Source: Candidatus Cloacimonadota bacterium
GTDB taxonomy: Bacteria > Cloacimonadota > Cloacimonadia > Cloacimonadales > TCS61
Assembly: GCA_030621085.1 (NCBI GenBank)
Contig: JAUXIJ010000011.1
Coordinates: 1-60,903 of the forward strand
DNA: 60,903 nucleotides
Direction of reading: 5' to 3'
Shown here: positions 25,453 to 33,549 of the stretch, piece by piece
Position numbering within the stretch: the stretch's first letter is position 1
How the letters are laid out: each line of letters starts with the position of its first letter
Position numbers and translations under genes: made by a program
Notes under the pieces: generated by a model
The model's input: only the letters and a program-made list of their open reading frames with translations
Databases searched by the model: none
Told to the model about the DNA's origin: nothing

Positions 25453-27636
25453 CTATAATCCTAATGATTTATCTATTTTAGTTTTAGTTATAGACAGCAC
25501 TTCCGCTGTTTTCACGTTCAGGAGTTTCACATATAGTTCAAAGCACTCTTCTTTCTCAAATAACTCACCGGCTATCAGCATATCTGCACCCACTATTTTT
25601 CCCACCTTCACCGCTTTATTTAGATCGGTAAGCCCCGTAAGCTGCAGCTTCTGCTCTTCTATTATCTTCTGCAGGTCATCCCGTTCAATAGCTTTAAAAG
25701 TTTCAGCCTGGGAGAAGGCAAACAGCAGGTTGGCTGTAAAATATTCAGCATTCACCTTAAGTTCATCTTTGGAACACATTATAGGCAGTACTACAGCAGG
25801 TGTATTATCCGGTATTTTCATGGAAGAATAGTCACTTAGCTGGGTAATAGCCATGCCAAATAATTTTTCCAGGGTCACTTTGTTCTCTTCATCATCTATC
25901 TTGGTAGCCTGCAGGTATTCATCTCCACCGGATAGGGGTTTTCCTAGGTAATTATGCAGTTCCTCTTTCACTTTACGAATTATAATTGCTTCCAGCTTAT
26001 CGGTCTGGAAATTTTCGCCGGTGTGGTGACTAACGCTGCCGGGAGCACCACCCTCGCTTTCACCTTTTTCTCCATAGGTAAGAAAAACATAGTTGGCAAA
26101 TGTATATTGCGAGATCTGGCGAAGTACATATTCCCCACTCAAAGGTAATCCTCCTGTGCCAATGCTGAAGAGTTTTACGCCTTTTCTTTTGGCATCGTGA
26201 ACAGCATTTACATAGGTGTAATCCTGTTCATAATCCAGGTGAGGCGGAGCATCGGTGATGATGAAGGCTAATCTCACTCCATTTTTTCGCCAGGTAATTT
26301 TGGTGAGTGCATCCTCCAAGGCAGCTTGCAGGTTTTCCGGTCCATCTCCTCCGCCGCCGGATACTACCGTAGATAATTGTCTCTGAAATTCAGAAAGGCT
26401 ATCATTCAAGGGGATCACTTTGGTATTATATGCATCAGAGATATCCCTGTATAATACCAATCCGTAACGTATATCAGGAGATGGAGAAATCTCGGAGATA
26501 TTCAGGTTAATGATCTCGATGCTGTTACGAAGCCGCTCGATCTCTTCTCCCATACTTCCGGTGGTATCCAGCACGAACAGGATATCGAGCGGAATATTAT
26601 CCGCTAATGCTTTCTGGATATTTGCAATTGAAATATCCAGTTCACGTTTCCCCTGCCTGTAGATCATCACCTCTTCCGTTATGCCGGAATATTCTACTTC
26701 CAGCCTGTATTCATCTATCTTTTTATCATACTCCGTGGGAAAGAAAAGATAGCGTCCGTCAGCATAGGATAATCCGCTTTCCAGTTTTTCTTTTCCTGCA
26801 AAGATCTGCAGTTTTGCATCCGGCAGAGATTTTCCCTGTCCGTCTTTTATATTCAGTATAATTCTTTCGGTTATATGAATTGGAAGTGATACTACCCTCC
26901 TTCTGTATTTCGCTAAGAAATTCAAGAAATAATTGAATTGTTTATTATCATCCACAAACCCGGCTCTCAATCCGGAATATGAAGATGCTTTAACTTTGGA
27001 TTTGTATGTTTCTAAGGTTGTTTTTTCTATTGTGTCAATAACCTCTTTTGAATCATCCTTTTTTGTATCGGAAACACCCATTTCTTCAACGGGACGAGAA
27101 ACTTCTTCTTCTGTACCACTCCTGATTTCCTTATCTTTCGTTGTTGGAGAAGTTGTTGTACCCTTTATTTTCATCTCAGGTTCGTAAGTTGATTCCAGGA
27201 GTTCGTCAATATCACCTTTTTCACCACTTCGCGTTTCTTCACCTTCTTTTTTGATAGTAGTTTTGTGAGTCTCTTTAACTTCTTCAACTAGCCTGGTAAG
27301 GTTAAAGTTCAGCATGGTAGTTATTTTAGATTCAATTATTACATCTGTTATTTTCACAGTTTTAAAACCACTACTTCTACAAATAACATCATATTTTCCC
27401 GGTGGAATATGTTTAATTACATAAGTGCCGTCTTTTTTCGATTGAGTTGAAAATTTTGTTTCTTCTATGAGTATATTTGCTTTTGAGACGGGTTCCCCTT
27501 TTTTATCTGTGACTTTTCCTACTAGCTTTCCTTTATCGTCGGTTATTTTTTCGGTTAGTTTCTCTTTGGTATCTCCCAACAATAATGAGCAGGTAAAAAG
27601 CAGCATCACTAATATTGTAATTATTATCTTTTTCAT
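25453..27636 (-). CDS. Exported von Willebrand A protein with carboxypeptidase-regulatory-like N-terminus and CsgG-like C-terminus
   Basis: 727 residues. Signal peptide 1-21; a CarboxypepD_reg-like domain (about 38-113, KVTDKKGEPVSKANILIEET); a long K/E/T-rich linker (about 115-215); a segment SGLRAGFVDDNKQFNYF (about 221-237); a vWA domain (about 350-540) with an intact MIDAS D357-T-T-G-S361 and the later TDAPPH loop; and a C-terminal region (about 600-727) ending GADMLIAGELF...LYVKLLNVKTAEVLSI, which resembles CsgG/FlgO-type lipoprotein domains. It is probably an extracytoplasmic protein that binds a partner through the metal site. GGAGGAAG precedes the ATG at 27636. Palindrome P3 follows its stop. 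Confidence 0.87.
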   Translation of the reverse strand: MKKIIITILVMLLFTCSLLLGDTKEKLTEKITDDKGKLVGKVTDKKGEPVSKANILIEETKFSTQSKKDGTYVIKHIPPGKYDVICRSSGFKTVKITDVIIESKITTMLNFNLTRLVEEVKETHKTTIKKEGEETRSGEKGDIDELLESTYEPEMKIKGTTTSPTTKDKEIRSGTEEEVSRPVEEMGVSDTKKDDSKEVIDTIEKTTLETYKSKVKASSYSGLRAGFVDDNKQFNYFLNFLAKYRRRVVSLPIHITERIILNIKDGQGKSLPDAKLQIFAGKEKLESGLSYADGRYLFFPTEYDKKIDEYRLEVEYSGITEEVMIYRQGKRELDISIANIQKALADNIPLDILFVLDTTGSMGEEIERLRNSIEIINLNISEISPSPDIRYGLVLYRDISDAYNTKVIPLNDSLSEFQRQLSTVVSGGGGDGPENLQAALEDALTKITWRKNGVRLAFIITDAPPHLDYEQDYTYVNAVHDAKRKGVKLFSIGTGGLPLSGEYVLRQISQYTFANYVFLTYGEKGESEGGAPGSVSHHTGENFQTDKLEAIIIRKVKEELHNYLGKPLSGGDEYLQATKIDDEENKVTLEKLFGMAITQLSDYSSMKIPDNTPAVVLPIMCSKDELKVNAEYFTANLLFAFSQAETFKAIERDDLQKIIEEQKLQLTGLTDLNKAVKVGKIVGADMLIAGELFEKEECFELYVKLLNVKTAEVLSITKTKIDKSLGL

Positions 27637-27764
27637 TCTTCCTCCTGTTCTCTGTGAATTTGTTTTTATCTTAAGATTGGAAATTCAGTAACAGGGGTTT
27701 TTTAGTCAATTGTTTTTATATTTTGTAGGGTGGGTTGTCCTCAATACGCTGATGAATCTCTATG

Positions 27765-27916
27765 GAATCCCTTGCTTTAAACCTAAGCTTGCCTGCTGCA
27801 AGCAGGGCTTATAAATTCCCTTTCAATGAAAGGGAAATGTAGAAAAGCAAGAAGAATCTTCTCTCTGCGGCATCTTATGATCCCTTTTAATAAAAGGGAT
27901 TAGCAGGGATTCCCTA
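27765..27916. repeat. Three-hairpin intergenic repeat, copy C
   Basis: GGAATCCC end, a GCTTGC/GCAAGC hairpin, TTCCCTTTC/GAAAGGGAA, ATCCCTTTT-aat-AAAAGGGAT, and a GGGATTCC end. The third hairpin differs from copies A and B but sits at the same place. The stop of the DUF559 gene (27914-27916) is inside the repeat edge. Confidence 0.8.
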
Positions 27917-28291
27917 CATACCAGACTTTAATATCATCTCGATCTCTTTCTTGATTTTTGCTACAATTTTATCTGTATTTTCTATTACTTCGCGGTTTCT
28001 AAAGTGGATCACTTTAATATTGAGAGATGCAATATAATTATCTCGTTCATCATCATATTCTTTGCCTGTTTCTGTGTAATGCTGGTCTCCGTCGATCTCG
28101 ATGCATAACTTCAATGCCGGTGAATAGAAATCTGCGATGTAAGAACCAATACCATATTGCCTGTAAAACTGGATACCATGCAATTGTTTCCGGCGGATCT
28201 TCTGCCAGATCGTTTTCTCTGCCAGTGTCTGATTATTTCTTAATTCCTTTCGTCGTTCTTTTAAAGCAACTGTGTTAAATATGCGTGGCAT
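27914..28291 (-). CDS. DUF559 (Vsr-like) endonuclease-fold protein
   Basis: 125 residues. LRNNQTLAEKTIWQKIR and HGIQFYRQYGIGSYIADFY lead into LCIEIDGDQH, the E-x-D core typical of DUF559, a PD-(D/E)xK-like fold related to Vsr mismatch nicking enzymes. The C-terminus ends MILKSGM with a TAG in the edge of repeat copy C. The cellular role of DUF559 proteins is unclear; they often sit next to repeats and mobile DNA, as here, flanked by copies C and D. AAAGGA precedes the ATG at 28291. Confidence 0.9.
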   Translation of the reverse strand: MPRIFNTVALKERRKELRNNQTLAEKTIWQKIRRKQLHGIQFYRQYGIGSYIADFYSPALKLCIEIDGDQHYTETGKEYDDERDNYIASLNIKVIHFRNREVIENTDKIVAKIKKEIEMILKSGM

Positions 28292-28304
28292 TATTATTCC
28301 TTTT

Positions 28305-28420
28305 AGAATCCCTTGCAGTTCCCTTTCAACGAAAGGGAAACGTAGAAAAGCATGAAAAATTTTCTTTCCGCAGCATCTTATGATCCCTTTTAATAAAAGG
28401 GATTAGTAGGGATTCCCTAC
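28305..28420. repeat. Three-hairpin intergenic repeat, copy D (first hairpin missing)
   Basis: AGAATCCCTTGCAG runs straight into the TTCCCTTTC/GAAAGGGAA hairpin, so the GCTTGC hairpin is deleted. The rest matches copy C. With copy C it brackets the DUF559 gene in the same orientation. Confidence 0.8.
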
Positions 28421-28425
28421 AACAA

Positions 28426-28447
28426 AAAACGGGCTTTCGCCCGTTTT
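28426..28447 (-). terminator. Terminator of the ECF sigma operon
   Basis: AAAACGGGC-tttc-GCCCGTTTT. The minus-strand reading ends in a T run. It overlaps the stop codon (28446-28448) of the last gene of the operon. Confidence 0.8.
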
Positions 28448-28730
28448 ATTCTTCGTCTTTTTCTTCCGCTGCCGGTTGCTTTTCCTTTTTGAATAGATGA
28501 TGCTCAACAAAGGGTGGTCTGGGATGCTTCTTCACGTTATAGTGCGAGCTGAATAGTATCTTACACAAGATGATAAGCATAAATGCCTGCCAGTAAGTAA
28601 TTGTCTGCACGTTGAATATCTCGCTGATAGTAGCATTCCACAAAAGCTGCACGACCCAGCCGAAAAGAAATACAAGACCGATCCCACCCAATATGAACAG
28701 CGGAATTAATCGTTTGTGTTTTGGTTCCAT
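28446..28730 (-). CDS. Small two-helix membrane protein linked to ECF sigma factor
   Basis: 94 residues with helices at about 9-31 and 46-60 (the latter in TYWQAFMLIILCKILFSS), then a basic KKHPRPPF segment and an acidic tail EEKDEE. I recall similar proteins with a TxWQAxxLLxLxKILF motif encoded beside ECF sigma factors in Bacteroidetes-like genomes, so a sensor or anti-sigma-related role is plausible but unproven. GGAGG precedes the ATG at 28730. Last gene of the operon started by the sigma factor at 30103. Confidence 0.72.
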   Translation of the reverse strand: MEPKHKRLIPLFILGGIGLVFLFGWVVQLLWNATISEIFNVQTITYWQAFMLIILCKILFSSHYNVKKHPRPPFVEHHLFKKEKQPAAEEKDEE

Positions 28731-28760
28731 TTTATCCTCCTTATTTATTTATAATTTTCT

Positions 28761-29327
28761 TCATGTTTTTGAATAGATCGTAAAGTGTTGATTCTGTAAG
28801 AAATCGAATTCTTTCTTAAATATATATCCGGCTTCATTCATCTCTTGTTGTATGATCTCTTTTAAAACATAATGTTTAAATATCCTCAGGAAACTAAAAG
28901 GTTTTCCCCGACCGTATTCAATAACAATGATCTTACCTTCTGACTTCAGATATTTTTGTAAGTCTTTAAAATACCTCATTCGATTTTTAAGGTGGTGGGT
29001 TACGTTACGCATAAAAATAAAATCCAGACTATTTTTTGGAATATTTAAACTGTCACCAGATGCAATCGTTGGGATAATATTATCCAATCCCTTTGCATTT
29101 GCGCTATTCTTAACAAAATTCAATAAATTTGAATTTGTATCGACTGCATAAACTTTTCCTTCTTCTCCAACTATTTTTGCAAATCTCAGGGAAAAATAAC
29201 CGCCACCTGATCCAATATCGGCGATATTCATTCCGGGTTTCAATGATATAGCTTCTAAAATTTGATCGGGTTTATTTTTCGGATCAGAAGCTTTCTTATT
29301 AAACATTTTAGCAAATCCGTTTTTCAT
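28761..29327 (-). CDS. Class I SAM-dependent methyltransferase (UbiE/MenG-like)
   Basis: 188 residues from the ATG at 29327, which has GGAGAG 7 nt upstream; a TTG at 29351 would overlap the preceding gene. Motif I is IADIGSGGGYFSLRFA, then VYAVDTNSNLLNF, ASGDSLNIP, LDFIFMRNVTHHL and the post-motif YLKSEGKIIVIEYGRG. The pattern resembles small-molecule or quinone-type methyltransferases. Its place inside an ECF sigma operon suggests modification of a stress metabolite, lipid or metalloid, which is inference. Confidence 0.9.
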   Translation of the reverse strand: MKNGFAKMFNKKASDPKNKPDQILEAISLKPGMNIADIGSGGGYFSLRFAKIVGEEGKVYAVDTNSNLLNFVKNSANAKGLDNIIPTIASGDSLNIPKNSLDFIFMRNVTHHLKNRMRYFKDLQKYLKSEGKIIVIEYGRGKPFSFLRIFKHYVLKEIIQQEMNEAGYIFKKEFDFLQNQHFTIYSKT

Positions 29328-29340
29328 TTTACTCTCCACA

Positions 29341-29562
29341 TTAAACTTCAATTGCAGGACTTATAGTGAATTTATTACCTTTTATCAGATCCCTTAATAA
29401 AATGAAAAAACCCAGGCAGGGTATCAAATTAAGATAGTTCAACCAGCTATCGTCTGCTTCTTCCGACAAATTCAGTTTTTCTGCTGCCTGCAAAAGTATC
29501 TTTACTTCCAGATCTTCGGGAGCTTTATATAATCCTTTAAATAATATCTGTTTCCTAAACAT
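29341..29562 (-). CDS. Small protein directly after ECF sigma factor, possible sigma partner
   Basis: 73 residues: a soluble N-terminal half (EVKILLQAAEKLNLSEEADD) and one probable membrane helix (about 45-58, YLNLIPCLGFFILLRDL). It begins 2 bp after the sigma-factor stop, a spacing typical of anti-sigma factors, but it lacks the Zn-binding HxxxCxxC motif and is very short. Function unknown. Confidence 0.7.
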   Translation of the reverse strand: MFRKQILFKGLYKAPEDLEVKILLQAAEKLNLSEEADDSWLNYLNLIPCLGFFILLRDLIKGNKFTISPAIEV

Positions 29563-29563
29563 A

Positions 29564-30103
29564 TTACACCTCTTTAACTAATTTCATGTTTTGCTGAAGC
29601 ATCTTTCGCAAGTGATGAATGGCATACCTGTAACGGGAAGCGACGGTATCGCGACTTTTTTCTTTTACACTGCTTATCTGTTCAAAGGTCATCTTTTCGA
29701 AAATGTGCAGATGCAGAACATCATAGAAATCCGGTTTTTCTTTTGCCAGTTTTACCAGTGAATTCTTAAGTTCTGCTTCGCTCACCGGGGATTCTTCTTC
29801 ATCTTCTATTTCTTTGTCCGGAACATCGTAATCCGGCTTTAGCAAAATGGTTTTTTCATGACGGCTGGTATTTCTCAGCAGGTTCAAAGCTATGCGGAAA
29901 AGGTAAGCTCCGGGATTTTCTATCTCCCGCTTGGAAGCTGCATCGATGAACTTAACGAACGTTTCCTGGAAAAGATCATCGGCACTTTCTCTGGCCCTGT
30001 TGCACAGGAATGTATAAAGTGAATTTTTGTGCCTGTCATAAAATTTGTGGAATGCATCCAGATTCCCATTGCTATATTCCAGTATTAATTCCCTGTCCGT
30101 CAT
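29564..30103 (-). CDS. ECF RNA polymerase sigma factor
   Basis: 179 residues. Region 2 holds FHKFYDRHKNSLYTFL and DDLFQETFVKFIDAAS (the DL-Q-ETF signature of region 2.2), and region 4 holds LHIFEKMTFEQISSVKEKSRDTVASRYRYAIHHLR. It directs RNA polymerase to stress-type promoters and probably autoregulates. It heads an operon of four small genes ending at the terminator at 28426-28447. AGGA is poorly conserved before the ATG at 30103. Confidence 0.94.
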   Translation of the reverse strand: MTDRELILEYSNGNLDAFHKFYDRHKNSLYTFLCNRARESADDLFQETFVKFIDAASKREIENPGAYLFRIALNLLRNTSRHEKTILLKPDYDVPDKEIEDEEESPVSEAELKNSLVKLAKEKPDFYDVLHLHIFEKMTFEQISSVKEKSRDTVASRYRYAIHHLRKMLQQNMKLVKEV

Positions 30104-30246
30104 TTTACACTCTCCGTCCTTTCACCTATTAAGACACAAAAAGGAGGTTTTGTGTTTAATTTTTTTTCTTTTTATATATTTTGGATGTCAATGAAATAAG
30201 TTGATGAGTTGGAGAGGGTTGTCCTCAACACACCGAGAAATCTCTT

Positions 30247-30458
30247 AGAATCCCTTGTAGTAAACCTAAGCTTGCCTGCTGCAAGCAGGGCTTATAAATT
30301 CCCTTCCAATGAAAGGTAAATGTAGAAATGCAAGAAGAAACTTCTTTCTATGGCATCTCATGCTTGTCAGCAAGCCTATGGCTTGTAAACCTTGGGCTGA
30401 TTCCCTTTTGATAAACTTGTGCGCCTGTGGAGTAAGGGATTAGCAGGGATTCCCTACA
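30247..30458. repeat. Three-hairpin intergenic repeat, copy E (enlarged)
   Basis: AGAATCCC end, GCTTGC/GCAAGC hairpin, degenerate CCCTTCC/GAAAGG hairpin, then about 60 bp of extra sequence with CAAGCCTATGGCTTG before AAGGGATTAGCAGGGATTCC. It fills most of the 635-bp gap between the ECF sigma gene and the transglycosylase gene; no gene is seen there. Confidence 0.75.
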
Positions 30459-30557
30459 TCACTTTCCGTCTTCGTCCTGAAAAAAGGACTACGCCGGACA
30501 AGTCGAAAGAACTCCTCTGTAAGATTCCTCGCAAAGACGGAGAGTGTAAACACAAGA

Positions 30558-30587
30558 GAACCTCTTCCCGGTTTCGAGAAGAGGTTC
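30558..30587. repeat. Intergenic hairpin
   Basis: Perfect 10-bp arms GAACCTCTTC/GAAGAGGTTC with a 10-base loop. No T run follows on either strand, so it is not a clear terminator. Confidence 0.5.
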
Positions 30588-30738
30588 ATTATAGAAATTC
30601 ATTCCATAGGGGAAGGGATTGAATTTTCTATTTTTTCTTTAGACCTCACACGTTCAATGTAGAAAGCTTGACAAGGTTACATATAAAAAATTTTTCGGTT
30701 CTTCTTTAAGTATTATAAATAAGGAATAAATAAAATAT

Positions 30739-31320
30739 ATGGAAAATAAGAAATGGCACTTTAACATCTTGCAGGCTTGCACAGGATTAAGCCTGATGCT
30801 TTCTTTGAATATAATGGATATTATGCCTGTATTACATAAAGGCGCTGCTAGGAATATATCTGCTCATAAAGCAGAATATACGATAACTGCTGATGATAGT
30901 TCCCGAAAAAGTGAAGTAAAAAAGATAAAAAATAAGATAAAACATCTTCTTCCTGAAATGGATATTACAAAGCTGGATGAGTTAGCTGGAGCAATATACG
31001 ATAATGGTTATGAATACGATCTCGATTTCGACTTGCTGGTTTCCATTGCTTTCCAGGAAAGTGAATTTGTACAGAAAGCTGTTTCTCCTGCCGGTTGTCT
31101 GGGATACTTTCAGATAAACGTGAAAGCTCATCCTGTAGATCTGAACAGGATCTATGACGCCCATTACAACACCGCTCTTGGCTGTAGGGTGCTCACCTGG
31201 AAGATCAGAGCTTATAAAGGTAACATGCATAAAGCACTGGGTGCATATAGCAACTGGACGCCTGATTACGCAAAACAGGTTCTACAAAGAAAGGAAAGAT
31301 TAAAAAATATAGCTATTTAA
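30739..31320 (+). CDS. SLT-domain lytic transglycosylase
   Basis: 193 residues. A hydrophobic N-terminal segment (about 9-32) suggests a signal peptide or anchor. The SLT domain reads LLVSIAFQESEF, with catalytic E107, then SPAGCLGYFQIN (the AxGxxGLMQ motif), HYNTALGCRVL and ALGAYSNW. It cleaves glycan strands of peptidoglycan to 1,6-anhydro products in the periplasm. The start has only a weak RBS (AAGGAA at 30721). Its TAA overlaps the stop of the convergent membrane protein gene by 4 bp. Confidence 0.9.
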   Translation: MENKKWHFNILQACTGLSLMLSLNIMDIMPVLHKGAARNISAHKAEYTITADDSSRKSEVKKIKNKIKHLLPEMDITKLDELAGAIYDNGYEYDLDFDLLVSIAFQESEFVQKAVSPAGCLGYFQINVKAHPVDLNRIYDAHYNTALGCRVLTWKIRAYKGNMHKALGAYSNWTPDYAKQVLQRKERLKNIAI

Positions 31321-33434
31321 GCAGACTTGCGAACTCTAATAAAACTGGAAATAAAAATAACTCCCAATAAAAAACTAAGAAATAATAAACTCGATTTCAA
31401 GCCGAAAACAGGTATAATAATAACTCCTACTAAAAGTCCGCCTGTTGTTGCGCCTAATGAATCCAGGAAATAGAAAGTACTGCTGCTGGATATTTTTTCT
31501 TTTTTGAATTTTCTTTTCAGCAAAATGGAAAGCACTGCTCCTTCCATGAAGGCAAAAAGAAAATTGAACCCGAAATATGTGATCAAAAACAGTTTACTAT
31601 CAAATACAAGGATCAGTAAACCGATCAGTAAGGCGTTGAGCATTAACAAAATTTTGAGTGGTACAGTCAGCGCTTTCCCAGCAATGAATCCGGCAGTAAG
31701 ACCCAGCATAAACACACTCGTAAAGATAAACACCGCCCAGAAAGCAAAGCCAAAGTGCACCTGGAATAAGTTTATCAATATCAACTGCATCACGAAATTG
31801 ACCAGACTTACAATAAATATACTAAAATCTGTTCTGAAAAGACGTGACCTGCTGATAGTACTGGCTAACATGCTTGTAAACATCAATACTGCAAACACAC
31901 ATATAAATGAAAGGATGAAATGTTTTTTTATGAATTCAATATATTTGTCACTTCGTATTCCCAGCTTTCTGGTCCACATGCGCAAAGTGGCAAGGTAAGC
32001 AACAGGATTGCCAAGATTGTTTATTTGAGGAGCTTTTTTGGTAATTGCAGAGATCATCTGCTTTTTTCTCAGTTCATTACACTTTTCAAAGATCACCGTT
32101 TCATTGAACCAGGTACGTTTTCTCAATATACGGGAAGACAGAATTTCAACATTATTGGAAATGAAATCGTTACTGCTTCCAATAAAAATGTTTTTTACAG
32201 AAGGAATTAAAATCACATTGGGAAAAGATCGTGAGAATGTATGATATACTGTTGCATTCAATTCCTCGATGTCGGGAGTCATAAAATTGGTTCCACTGCT
32301 CAGGGTTATTGCTGCAACAGACGAATCTACCGACATCCTGCTTTTTATCAGTTCAAAGAAATCCTCAGTATAAAACCTGTTTAAATTCAGTGAAGAAGGA
32401 TCGGGTACATCGATTAAAATAAGATCGTACTTTTTGTCTGTTGAGTTTAGGTAATCAACTACATCTTTATAAATATAATTAACCAGTGAGTCGCTTTTTG
32501 CCTGGCGGGTAATATTCTTATCCAGTTCCAGGTAATCGATCTGCGAAACAGCAGGATAGAGTTCTATCTCATCGATAAAACCGTTCAATAAACCGCCTAC
32601 CAGCAGGATATTCTGGGGAGCCGGATGCTGCAGCATTACAAAATGTACTAATTGCTGAGCATAGATATCATTTTGTGAGTTGGCAAAAAGTTCACCATTC
32701 CAATAATAATTTTTCTGAAGGTTGCTGGAAGTAATATCCAGTCTTCCATAACGTGAATCACCTGTTAAAAGCAATTCTTGTGGTTCATACTTTTTTGCGT
32801 ATATTTCTTGAAAGAATCTGCCTGAAAATGGCATGAATAAACAAAACAGGAGCAAAAAGATAATAATATATTTCCTCCTGAAAACATAAAAAACTATAGA
32901 AAGGATGATGATGTTCAAAATAATCAAAATGCTGAAATGTGGGAGGAAATGAATCCCTATAGCCAACAGGATGCCACCGCAGATAATTCCAGAACATTCC
33001 AGAATATAACCCAGGTGAACCGGCTGTTTTCTAGACGGTAGTTGTTTGCAAAGAAGTGGAAAAAGGAAACCGGTAAGCAGACTGCCCGGTAACAATACGA
33101 TGAATGCCGTAAGGAATAATCCGGGAATATTTATCATCTCGCCAGATACGATAGCAAAGGCTTTTACCAGATGGGTTATAGAGAGAAATTGTGCAGGAAT
33201 AATAAAACAGAGCATGATAAAAATAGCTGTAATGATCCTGTCCAGTTGTTTTTTCCCCAGGAAATATTTAGCGATCAGGCTTCCAATAGATACGAGAAAT
33301 AACCACAGCGATAGATAAATAGCAAACACAATTTCGTTTCCGCGAACTTCGATGAGTAATTCACGTAAAAGAACCGTTTGCCCGATAATAGAAACACAAC
33401 CCAGTAAAAGTAAAAGCAATCCTGTTCTTTTCAT
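31317..33434 (-). CDS. Polytopic membrane protein with spermidine-synthase-like domain
   Basis: 705 residues: about six or seven N-terminal helices (about 5-205), a soluble domain (about 225-440), and a C-terminal group of about seven helices (about 505-700). The soluble part has the aminopropyltransferase/SAM fold: YGRLDITSSNLQKNYYWNGE, ILLVGGLLNGFIDEIELYP, IDYLELDKNI, and DLILIDVPDPSSLNLNRFY. The glycine motif GGGxGG is degraded to GGLLNG, and the polyamine-binding D-G...D-E...Y-H-E set is replaced (WNG, NDIYAQQ), so a polyamine product is doubtful. It lies 115 bp downstream of the radical SAM gene on the same strand. Confidence 0.85.
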   Translation of the reverse strand: MKRTGLLLLLLGCVSIIGQTVLLRELLIEVRGNEIVFAIYLSLWLFLVSIGSLIAKYFLGKKQLDRIITAIFIMLCFIIPAQFLSITHLVKAFAIVSGEMINIPGLFLTAFIVLLPGSLLTGFLFPLLCKQLPSRKQPVHLGYILECSGIICGGILLAIGIHFLPHFSILIILNIIILSIVFYVFRRKYIIIFLLLFCLFMPFSGRFFQEIYAKKYEPQELLLTGDSRYGRLDITSSNLQKNYYWNGELFANSQNDIYAQQLVHFVMLQHPAPQNILLVGGLLNGFIDEIELYPAVSQIDYLELDKNITRQAKSDSLVNYIYKDVVDYLNSTDKKYDLILIDVPDPSSLNLNRFYTEDFFELIKSRMSVDSSVAAITLSSGTNFMTPDIEELNATVYHTFSRSFPNVILIPSVKNIFIGSSNDFISNNVEILSSRILRKRTWFNETVIFEKCNELRKKQMISAITKKAPQINNLGNPVAYLATLRMWTRKLGIRSDKYIEFIKKHFILSFICVFAVLMFTSMLASTISRSRLFRTDFSIFIVSLVNFVMQLILINLFQVHFGFAFWAVFIFTSVFMLGLTAGFIAGKALTVPLKILLMLNALLIGLLILVFDSKLFLITYFGFNFLFAFMEGAVLSILLKRKFKKEKISSSSTFYFLDSLGATTGGLLVGVIIIPVFGLKSSLLFLSFLLGVIFISSFIRVRKSA

Positions 33435-33507
33435 AGTTTCCTTACTTTTTTATTGTCTTTGCGAGATTTACCAGCCTAAAGCTGGAATCTTCTTGCATTA
33501 CTTATGT

Positions 33508-33533
33508 TCCCTCTCTTTAATTAAAGAGAGGGA
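33508..33533. repeat. Perfect 26-bp palindrome between amrS and the membrane protein gene
   Basis: Arms TCCCTCTCTTTAA/TTAAAGAGAGGGA with no loop. A possible attenuating or processing hairpin, or a copy of a widespread intergenic repeat. A TTTGCGAGA repeat piece with CCAGC/GCTGG precedes it. Confidence 0.6.
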
Positions 33534-33549
33534 CAGCAGGGTGAGTTTA

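Noticed and set aside
30558..30587. Terminator before the lytic transglycosylase gene
   Set aside because: The stem is strong but no T run follows on either strand and no gene ends nearby.
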